Assembly: GCA_040757835.1 (NCBI GenBank)
Contig: JBFLWJ010000005.1
Coordinates: forward strand, 1 to 56,492
From: Actinomycetota bacterium
GTDB lineage: Bacteria > Actinomycetota > Geothermincolia > Geothermincolales > RBG-13-55-18
Length of the DNA: 56,492 nt
Reading direction: 5' to 3'
Within the stretch, counting starts at the first letter, position 1; every line of letters begins with the position of its first letter. Positions 50,229 to 56,492 of the stretch are shown here, piece by piece. The notes under the pieces were generated by a model. It did no database searches. It was given only the letters and a program-made list of their open reading frames with translations, and had not been told where the DNA came from. Made by a program: the position numbers and the translations under genes.

Positions 50229-52133
50229 ATGGAGGATGACAGGATCTCCTACCACGAGTCCGTGAGGACCGCTTACCGCCGCATCAAGGAAGACGGCATG
50301 GCCAACATCTGGGACCGCTACGAGGCCCAGGGGCTGGGAGACAGCCCCGACAAGCGGTGCCCCTTCTGCCAGGCGGGCGCCAGGTGCGACCTCTGCTCCA
50401 ACGGGCCCTGCCGCGCCGACGCCGCCAAGGACAAGCGCGGCGTGTGCGGCATCACTGCCGACGGCATGGCCATGCGCATGATGGCCCTGCGCAACGTCAT
50501 GGGCACTTCCACCTACCACTACCATACCGAACAGACGGTGAAGACCCTGCGCGCCACCGCGGAGGGCAAGACCCCCTTCGGGATAAAGGAGCCCGGCAAG
50601 CTGCGTGATTTCGCCGCCCGCCTGGGGCTGGACACCTCGGGCTCCGACGCAGAGGTGGCCCTGCGGCTGTGCGATTTCGCCGAGGCCGATTTCAACCGCA
50701 AGGCGGACCAGCCCAGCCTCATCGTGGAGGCGCTGGCCACCGCGGAGCGCAAGGAGACGTGGAAGAAGCTCGGCATCTTTCCCGGGGGAGTCTATGGAGA
50801 GATGCTGCGGGTCACCAGCTCCTGCCTGACCAACGTGGACGGGTACTACCAGAGCCTGGCGCTCAAGGCCATGCGTATGGGAGTGGCCATGGCCTACCAG
50901 AGCCAGATCATAAACGAGTACTGCCAGGACATCCTCTTCGGCCTTCCCCGGCCCCACCCAATGCGCGTGGACCTGGGGGTGCTGGACCCCGATTACGTCA
51001 ACGTGCTCCCCAATGGCCACGAGCCCTTCCTGGGCTTCGCCATGGTGCAGCTGGCGCGCCAGCCGGAGTGGCAGGAGAAGGCGAAGGCGGCCGGCGCCAA
51101 CGGTATGCGGGTCATCGCCAATATCGAGACGGGGCAGGAGATGATCCAGCGCTGGGAGATGGACGACGTCTTCTACGGCTTCACCGGCAACTGGATAACA
51201 CAGGAGGCGGTCCTGGCCACCGGATGCGTGGACCTCTTCGCCTGCGACATGAACTGCTCCATGCCCATCGACCCCGCCTACGCGGAGAAATACAAGTTCA
51301 AGCTCATCCCCGTGAGCGACCTGGTGGCCTTCGAGGGCGTGACCGACCGCCTGGACTACGAGCCCGAGCAGGCGGAGGCCCAGGCCGCCCAGCTGCTGGA
51401 GATGGCCATAGCAAACTTCAAGCAGCGCCATGATACGGTGGAGCCTATCACCGGGCTGCGCTGCGGCGACGCTGTGGTCGGCTTCTCCACCGAGAGCATC
51501 CTGGAGGCCCTGGGCGGTACCCTGGACCTGCTCCTCGACGCCATCAAGTCGGGGGCCATCCGGGGTATCGCGGGGCTGGTCTCCTGCACCACCCTGCGGG
51601 ACTCAGGCCAGGACGCCCATAGCGTGGCGGTGGCCAGTGAGCTCATTGCGCGGGACATCCTCATCCTCTCCATGGGCTGCGGCAACGGCGCCATGCAGGT
51701 GGCGGGGCTGTGCGTGCCCGAGGCGGCGCATATGGCCGGCCCCGGGCTCAAGGCGGTCTGCGAGCAGCTGGGGGTGCCGCCGGTGCTCAGCTACGGCACC
51801 TGCACCGACACCGGGCGCATCGCCGACCTGCTGGCCGCGGTGTCGGAGGCCCTGGGAGACGTCCCCATACCCGACCTGCCGGTGGTGGCGGCGGCGCCGG
51901 AGTACATGGAGCAGAAGGCGACCATGGACGCGGTCTTCGCCCTGGCCCTTGGCCTCTACACCTACGTCAACCCGGTGCCCACGGTCACGGGAGGGCCCGA
52001 CCTGGTCAAGCTGCTCACTGAGGACTGCGCGGACGTCACCGGCGGGGTGATGCGGCTGGAGACGGACGCGGCGCAGGCCGCGGACGGCATGCTCGCCCAC
52101 ATCGAGGCTAAGCGCGGTAAGCTGGGTATCTGA
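50229..52133 (+). CDS. cooS: CooS-like carbon-monoxide dehydrogenase catalytic subunit, divergent C-cluster
   Basis: A 634-residue protein colinear with CooS. N-terminal Fe-S region CPFCQAGARCDLCSNGPCR (44-62) plus GVCG (71-74). Most C-cluster ligand positions of the Carboxydothermus enzyme are found at matching places: His264, Cys343, Cys453, Cys484, Cys525 and Lys563. But the segment that normally reads CCTGNE is NIETGQE (298-304), so the ligand equal to Cys295 is missing, and the CC pair of the N-terminal clusters is RC. Ni-dependent CO oxidation is therefore doubtful; another two-electron reaction or a redox role is possible. No cooC or acs genes are near. GAAAGAAGGGAG lies upstream. Confidence 0.85.
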   Translation: MEDDRISYHESVRTAYRRIKEDGMANIWDRYEAQGLGDSPDKRCPFCQAGARCDLCSNGPCRADAAKDKRGVCGITADGMAMRMMALRNVMGTSTYHYHTEQTVKTLRATAEGKTPFGIKEPGKLRDFAARLGLDTSGSDAEVALRLCDFAEADFNRKADQPSLIVEALATAERKETWKKLGIFPGGVYGEMLRVTSSCLTNVDGYYQSLALKAMRMGVAMAYQSQIINEYCQDILFGLPRPHPMRVDLGVLDPDYVNVLPNGHEPFLGFAMVQLARQPEWQEKAKAAGANGMRVIANIETGQEMIQRWEMDDVFYGFTGNWITQEAVLATGCVDLFACDMNCSMPIDPAYAEKYKFKLIPVSDLVAFEGVTDRLDYEPEQAEAQAAQLLEMAIANFKQRHDTVEPITGLRCGDAVVGFSTESILEALGGTLDLLLDAIKSGAIRGIAGLVSCTTLRDSGQDAHSVAVASELIARDILILSMGCGNGAMQVAGLCVPEAAHMAGPGLKAVCEQLGVPPVLSYGTCTDTGRIADLLAAVSEALGDVPIPDLPVVAAAPEYMEQKATMDAVFALALGLYTYVNPVPTVTGGPDLVKLLTEDCADVTGGVMRLETDAAQAADGMLAHIEAKRGKLGI

Positions 52134-52143
52134 CCTGATCGAG

Positions 52144-52179
52144 AGCAGGTCGGGGAGTTCCCTCACCGACCTGCTTTCT
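52144..52179 (+). terminator. intrinsic terminator of cooS
   Basis: Perfect 10-bp stem AGCAGGTCGG (52144-52153) and CCGACCTGCT (52166-52175), loop of 12, followed by TTCTT. It starts 10 bp after the cooS stop and is the most convincing Rho-independent terminator in the window. It separates cooS from the next Fe-S gene. Confidence 0.85.
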
Positions 52180-52242
52180 TATTGGCTCATACCGCTATCC
52201 GGACCTCCATTGCCCCTCGAAACCCTCGAAGACCCGGTCCGC

Positions 52243-52271
52243 TTGTGCATCATCGGTGGAATGATCATACT
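52243..52271 (+). promoter_or_regulatory. candidate promoter for the winged-helix/Fe-S gene
   Basis: TTGTGC (52243-52248), 17-bp spacer, CATACT (52266-52271), placed after the cooS terminator and before the next same-strand gene. It is the only decent promoter-like pair in that gap. Confidence 0.4.
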
Positions 52272-52388
52272 GACAGAAATGTATATTTGGACGGCTCGCT
52301 AGAGGGATGGCAACAGGAACGGCTAGCATGCCCTGATTCATGCGCCGCCTGCCTCTTGGAAGAGCGATGTTTCTTGAGGGAGAAGAGT

Positions 52389-53447
52389 TTGAGCGAAGAA
52401 ACATACGCCAGACTGCGGGAGTTGCTGCACGGGATGCCGGGAGGGTTTCCCGCCACGGAGAGCGGGGTGGAGATGAGGATCCTGAAAAAGATCTTCAGCC
52501 CCGAGGACGCGAAGATAGCCTCTTGCCTCTCCAGGGACCCGGAACCCCCGGCAACGATTGCCAGGCGTTGCGGAACGGGAGAGGCTGAAGCCGCGGAGAG
52601 ACTGGCGTCGATGGCATCCCGAGGCCTGATCTACCGGGAGGGCGAGGGGGAAGGGGTGCTCTTCAGGGCGGAGCAGTTCATCGTGGGCATCTACGAATAC
52701 CGCCTGGGCGCCATGGATAGGGAGATGGCCGAGCTGGTGGAAGAGTACATACCCCATATCGGGCTGGCCATGGCTGGGGTCAAGACCCTGCAGACACGCT
52801 TCATTCCCGTGGGCTCGGCGGTGGACGCGAGCCACACCATCGCCACCTACGACCGTGTCAGAGACCTGGTAAATGCACATGAAGTGCTGGGGGTAAAGGA
52901 GTGCATCTGCCGCAAGCAGCAGGGGCTGCTCGGCAAGGGCTGCGAGAATCCGCTGGAGATCTGCCTCATGTTCGGGGATTTCGCCGGCTACCACCTGAAG
53001 AACGGGTGGCCGGGCAGAAGGATAGACGCAGAGGAGGCGCTGCGGTTGCTCGACCTCTCGGAGGAACTGGGATTGGTGCTCCTGGCCGAGAACACCCGCG
53101 AGATACGGTTCGTATGTTCCTGCTGCACCTGCTGCTGCTCGGGCTTGAGGATAATAAAGGCCCTCCCCAACCCCGGGGAACTCCTGCACTCCAACTACCG
53201 TTCCGTGCTGGATGCCGGAAGATGCAACGCCTGCGGGGCGTGTGCAGAGCGCTGTCCGATGGACGCAGTTACCGAGGATGGGGATTCCCTGCGCATCGAC
53301 CCCAGGAGGTGTATCGGGTGTGGGGTCTGCCTGCCGACCTGCGCCCAGAACGCTATAGCCTTCGTGGAGAGGGAAGAGATCGCGGTCCCCCCTTTGGACT
53401 CGAAAGACACCCTGCACCGTATACTGGTAGAGCGCGGCCTGGCCTGA
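52389..53447 (+). CDS. winged-helix/4Fe-4S protein
   Basis: About 352 residues. N-terminal segment LRELLHGMPGGFPATESGVEMRILKKIFSPEDAKIASCLSRDP and a winged-helix-like part (ATIARRCGTGEAEAAERLASMASRGLIYR). The middle has VKECICRKQQGLLGKGCENPLEICLMFG, and a striking VCSCCTCCCSGLRIIK motif. The C-terminus has two 4Fe-4S clusters CNACGACAERCPMDA and CIGCGVCLPTCAQNA. This layout is known in anaerobes as a 4Fe-4S binding protein of unknown role. Start: TTG 52389 with GAGGG at 8 bp; the frame is open further upstream and includes another Cys cluster (CPDSCAACLLEERC) that could be real if translation starts earlier. Confidence 0.82.
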   Translation: MSEETYARLRELLHGMPGGFPATESGVEMRILKKIFSPEDAKIASCLSRDPEPPATIARRCGTGEAEAAERLASMASRGLIYREGEGEGVLFRAEQFIVGIYEYRLGAMDREMAELVEEYIPHIGLAMAGVKTLQTRFIPVGSAVDASHTIATYDRVRDLVNAHEVLGVKECICRKQQGLLGKGCENPLEICLMFGDFAGYHLKNGWPGRRIDAEEALRLLDLSEELGLVLLAENTREIRFVCSCCTCCCSGLRIIKALPNPGELLHSNYRSVLDAGRCNACGACAERCPMDAVTEDGDSLRIDPRRCIGCGVCLPTCAQNAIAFVEREEIAVPPLDSKDTLHRILVERGLA

Positions 53448-53538
53448 TCGTTTTCTCGCGCAGGCCGGTTCAAACCACCAGTATGCATCGGTCAGCGCCT
53501 GTTCAGCCGGGTTTGTCCCGGGTCCCGGCGCACCCCGG

Positions 53539-55065
53539 TTAACCGCCGCGGATGGCGTTGAGGATGTCGGGATCCAGGTCCTCGAACCTCTCCAGCCATT
53601 CGATGCGCTCGTTGCGCAGGGCTTCCTCCAGGGATGAGATCTCGCTGGGTTGATAGAAATTCCCCAGGTCGAAACGCGAGTAGTCCATGCCGGGGATCTC
53701 CTCGGGTACCTCGTATCCCCAGAAGGGGTCCTCCTTCCACTTGATCTCGTCACGGGCGATCATCTCGATGATCTTCACGGAGTCCCTGACGCTGATGTTC
53801 TCTCCCGCCAGCCCCTCGGTCCCGCCTACCCGGCCGGTGTTCATCATGTAGCACTGGATGTCGGGGTTTCCGCGCAGGATGGAGAGGAAGATATTCCCCT
53901 CCTCGGACTCGGAGCCGACGATGAAGGGATTGGTCCCTACCACCCTGATGGCGCGGCCGGCCATGGTGGGGTCCCCGGCGGAGGTCTCGATGGACTCGCC
54001 GAGCATGAAGGCCGCGGCCCCGAACTCCGGGCTGAGCCTGGCTATGGGCGGCACCACGTCCTGGCGGCGGGTGATGAACACGATGTTGTGCACCTTTGGC
54101 AGGTCGATCTGGTCGTCGGTGAAAGCCACATCGCTCCTCTTGACCATGGCGCGGCCGTTGGAAGTGATGGTGCTGTCGCGGAAATCTATAGCCAGGGTGT
54201 CCTCGTGCACCATGACGTTTTCCAGGATGGTGCGCGGGCTGAGGCAAGCGGCGTAGAGCAGGGGCTGGGAATCCAGGTCCAGGGCGTCGGTCTTGACGTA
54301 GTAGGAGTTCTCCGTCCCCAAAGCGCTGCCGTCCGGGCGCAGGATGACCACATCGTCCTGGCGGATGATGATCCTCTCGGGATGATCCAGCCAGTGGGAG
54401 TGGCAGGTGAGGCTGGTCTTGCCCGTGCCCGAGAGCCCGAAGAAGAGAAACCCAACGTCTGTGAGTTCCCCCTGCCGCTTTACCCGGATGATCTTGGAGC
54501 CCGCGTGCAGGCCCAGGCATCCCCTTTTCTTGACCGCGTACATGAGCTGGCGCAGCATGGCTTTCTTGTTCTCGCCCTTGTAGTCACTGCCCAGGATGAT
54601 GGTCAGGCCTTCCTCCGGGAAGACCATCACCCGGCGCTCCGGCCACTCGGCGATGGTGATGGTGATGAAATCGGGCTTCCCATCGGGATCGTCAGGCTCG
54701 AAGAGGGTGTTGCCCCACATCAGCGGTATGCGCGCATAGTCGGCGGTGATATAGACGCGTGCGTGGAAGAGGTAGTCGGGATGCATGCACATGCGGCGGT
54801 CCAGGCGGATCACCTCATTGTTCTTGAGGTGTTCGAAGACGTCGTGTATGAGTTTCAGGTCTTTCTCCTCCGGCGCCTTGTCGTGGTAGATCTCGGTGAA
54901 CTTCGCGCTGCGGCTGCGCACGTTGGTGATGACCGCGAGGTTGCCGGTCTGGGTCATCATCCCTCCCTGCTCGAGGGCCCATTCCCGCAGCTGGAGATCG
55001 CTGGGGTTATCGATGACCTTGCCGGGCTCGAACTTCTGGCCGTAGATCTCGAACGTATCGTTCAT
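53539..55065 (-). CDS. pckA: phosphoenolpyruvate carboxykinase (ATP)
   Basis: A 508-residue ATP-dependent PEPCK converting oxaloacetate and ATP to PEP, ADP and CO2, for gluconeogenesis or its reverse. Visible motifs: GLSGTGKTSL (P-loop, kinase-1a), metal/oxaloacetate region with IIRQDDVVIL (kinase-2-like) and ENSYYVKTDAL, then SPEFGAAAFMLGE and VGGTEGLAGENISVRDSVKIIEMI near the end. The ATG at 55065 has GGAG at 9 bp; the GTG at 55071 is too close to it. It is a single gene facing away from the CrtC-like gene. Confidence 0.9.
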   Translation of the reverse strand: MNDTFEIYGQKFEPGKVIDNPSDLQLREWALEQGGMMTQTGNLAVITNVRSRSAKFTEIYHDKAPEEKDLKLIHDVFEHLKNNEVIRLDRRMCMHPDYLFHARVYITADYARIPLMWGNTLFEPDDPDGKPDFITITIAEWPERRVMVFPEEGLTIILGSDYKGENKKAMLRQLMYAVKKRGCLGLHAGSKIIRVKRQGELTDVGFLFFGLSGTGKTSLTCHSHWLDHPERIIIRQDDVVILRPDGSALGTENSYYVKTDALDLDSQPLLYAACLSPRTILENVMVHEDTLAIDFRDSTITSNGRAMVKRSDVAFTDDQIDLPKVHNIVFITRRQDVVPPIARLSPEFGAAAFMLGESIETSAGDPTMAGRAIRVVGTNPFIVGSESEEGNIFLSILRGNPDIQCYMMNTGRVGGTEGLAGENISVRDSVKIIEMIARDEIKWKEDPFWGYEVPEEIPGMDYSRFDLGNFYQPSEISSLEEALRNERIEWLERFEDLDPDILNAIRGG

Positions 55066-55418
55066 GCGCACCGTCTCCTTTCCCGTATCCCCATCAATAT
55101 ATAGAGGCGGGTGCGGGGCACCCGCGAGGTTCGTCCTTTCTGATACCAGATATTGCCATGAGGCTTTTTCGCAGCATTTATTCTATCATCCCGGCTCCGC
55201 GGGTACTATACATGCCGCTGGAGGCCGAACGGCCCGCCGGCTCCATCCGCCGCACGAGCAGAAGCCATGGCGGATGGGCGTAGAGCGCGAACGGCCGCCA
55301 CCTCCCCCGGAGCCGTGGGTTGAAGGAGCGCGGTATCATTTCCGATACAGAGCGATGCATGGTTTTTCGTTAACCAGCCATACCGGTACAAGGAAAAGCG
55401 GATTTTCGGGAGGAGATA
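55066..55418. other. divergent intergenic region pckA/CrtC-like gene
   Basis: About 350 bp, no gene. On the minus strand TAGAAT (55180-55185) is a -10 candidate for pckA without a good -35. GTATC/GATAC (55333-55337, 55344-55348) is a short inverted repeat upstream of the CrtC-like lipoprotein gene. Confidence 0.35.
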
Positions 55419-56300
55419 ATGAAGAAGCCCTTGAAGCTGCTGGCGGTCCCAGTCCTGCTGTTGCTGCTCGGCGTTACCGTGACCGCCTGCGGAGGCTCGC
55501 AGGGCGGAGGCGATACGCCCGGTTACCCCACCCCGGCCGCGGGGAGCGCGTTCTTCACCCGTGATTACGATATGCCTCAGACGCAGTCCGCGGAGCAGAT
55601 GTCCGAGTGGCTGGTGAGCGAGCACTTCGAATACGACCTCGACGGCTGGTTCTTCTTCGGCAGCCTGGTGGACAGCGCGGCGCCCACGGAACCCGGGACG
55701 TTCATCATCTCGATGCAGCGTATCGAGGAGGTGCAGGGCAGCTCGCGCCTGGCGATGGTACCGGCTATCGTGGCCTACGGCAGCCCGACCCTGGGTCAGT
55801 ACATGTATGGCGGCGAATATGCGCTTGACGTCAGCCCACAGGTCAACGTGGAATCCGACCCCTGGAAAGTGGAGCTGAACTCGCCAACACAGGCAGAGCC
55901 GATAATGACCATGGAACTGGTCTCCGGGAGCATGGGCGCGGCCGGCGCGGAGTACCGTCTCTCCGCCGATATCGCGGACCAGCTGGGCGGCAGGCTCCAG
56001 GCGGAGGCGCTGATGCGCGACCGTTTGGGGGTGGTCAACCAGGGTTACGGCAAGGCCTCTTTCTTCCCGCAGTTCCTGACCAACGAGCAGCGGGATGAGA
56101 TCACAAGGTCGCATGGCAACTCTGTAGGCGCCTATCTCGAGGCCACCGGCGACCCCATGGCCGCCCAGGGCTCATACTACTATTCGCAGCCGCTGATGGA
56201 CGTCGAGCGGTTCACGATCACGCGCGACGGCGCCACACTGAGCAGCGGCGTCGCGGGCACCATGTGGATGGACCAGGTCGTCCAGACCTACGACGAGTAG
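55419..56300 (+). CDS. CrtC/AttH-like lipocalin lipoprotein, cut by in-frame TAG
   Basis: A 293-residue secreted lipoprotein (MKKP start, lipobox VTAC at about residues 22-25) with the fold pattern of the CrtC (carotenoid 1,2-hydratase)/AttH lipocalin family: EYDLDGWFFFGSL, SYYYSQPLMDVERFTI, and GTMWMDQVV. After VQTYDE comes TAG (56298-56300), yet the same frame stays open for 64 more codons to the window end with a sensible continuation (AYEVLVKGDASWEFYAIMLPDA...SVMVIQITS) that matches the family's second half. So this is a recent nonsense mutation, a sequencing error, or a recoded stop. GGGAGGAG precedes the ATG. Confidence 0.75.
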   Translation: MKKPLKLLAVPVLLLLLGVTVTACGGSQGGGDTPGYPTPAAGSAFFTRDYDMPQTQSAEQMSEWLVSEHFEYDLDGWFFFGSLVDSAAPTEPGTFIISMQRIEEVQGSSRLAMVPAIVAYGSPTLGQYMYGGEYALDVSPQVNVESDPWKVELNSPTQAEPIMTMELVSGSMGAAGAEYRLSADIADQLGGRLQAEALMRDRLGVVNQGYGKASFFPQFLTNEQRDEITRSHGNSVGAYLEATGDPMAAQGSYYYSQPLMDVERFTITRDGATLSSGVAGTMWMDQVVQTYDE

Positions 56301-56492
56301 GCCTACGAGGTCCTGGTGAAGGGCGATGCCTCGTGGGAATTCTACGCCATCATGCTTCCGGACGCCGACGCGTCGGTCATGGTCATCCAGATAACCAGCG
56401 CTACCGGCACCCTCCCGGTGGCTAGCCTGTTCACCGGGGACAGCGAACGCACCCGCAACTCCGCGCGCCGGGCCGTGCACGCCTGGAACCTG

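Overview
The window is high-GC DNA with densely packed genes, strong GGAGG-type ribosome binding sites and frequent GTG/TTG starts. Gene content points to an uncultured, probably anaerobic actinobacterium: a glycyl-radical enzyme with its activase, a CooS-like Ni-Fe-S protein, a MtaA/UroD-like corrinoid-methyltransferase relative, ATP-type PEP carboxykinase, thiolase/DUF35 pairs, TetR-linked acyl-CoA dehydrogenases, plus carotenoid-type genes. The lineage is an inference from gene content (Geothermincolia-like actinobacteria would fit); there is no rRNA or other marker here to prove it. I saw no tRNA, rRNA, CRISPR array, transposase or phage gene.

Region 1 (1-16.97 kb) is one long minus-strand array. 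Reading in the direction of transcription: a TetR-type operator and promoter (16935-16973), acyl-CoA dehydrogenase, TetR regulator, DUF35 zinc-ribbon protein, thiolase-like protein, second thiolase-like protein, second DUF35 protein, enoyl-CoA hydratase/isomerase, nitronate-monooxygenase-like flavoprotein, an 881-residue fusion of a CrtI/RetSat-like flavoprotein with a ferredoxin-reductase and a 2Fe-2S domain, then four more CrtI-like flavoproteins and one tiny membrane protein. Gaps between these genes carry two families of short repeats: about 125-bp inverted-repeat elements (MITE-like) and about 100-bp two-hairpin elements.

Region 2 (17.1-31.5 kb) holds a tandem pair of about 145-bp structured repeats of unknown nature, a HAMP membrane protein, a lipase-like alpha/beta hydrolase, a geranylgeranyl-reductase-like flavoprotein, a small conserved protein with exonuclease III, a five-PAS/GAF histidine kinase, a thioredoxin-like/DUF6125/MtaA-like operon with SfsA, and galT-galK.

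Region 3 (31.5-36 kb) is partly decayed, with lower GC: a ferredoxin-domain remnant, a GNAT fragment, a DUF4258/DUF2283 pair, an unrecognised duplicated zinc-knuckle protein and a B12-binding radical SAM protein. Region 4 (36.1-56.5 kb) has an SCP2-like/glycyl-radical-enzyme fusion and its activase, lipoproteins, a broken C45-type acyltransferase gene, lycopene cyclase, a 567-residue acyl-CoA dehydrogenase, DUF1638, PadR and cupin, a divergent CooS lacking a C-cluster cysteine, a winged-helix/Fe-S protein, pckA, and a CrtC/AttH-like lipoprotein interrupted by an in-frame TAG that continues to the window edge.

Common thread (inference): an unusual number of genes would act on isoprenoid or sterol-like lipids: five CrtI-like proteins, a geranylgeranyl reductase, lycopene cyclase, a CrtC-like protein, an SCP2 domain, and thiolase/DUF35 pairs of the kind used for branched side-chain cleavage. 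The most unusual items are the self-sufficient CrtI-reductase-ferredoxin fusion, the SCP2-glycyl-radical fusion, the divergent CooS and the tandem structured repeats.
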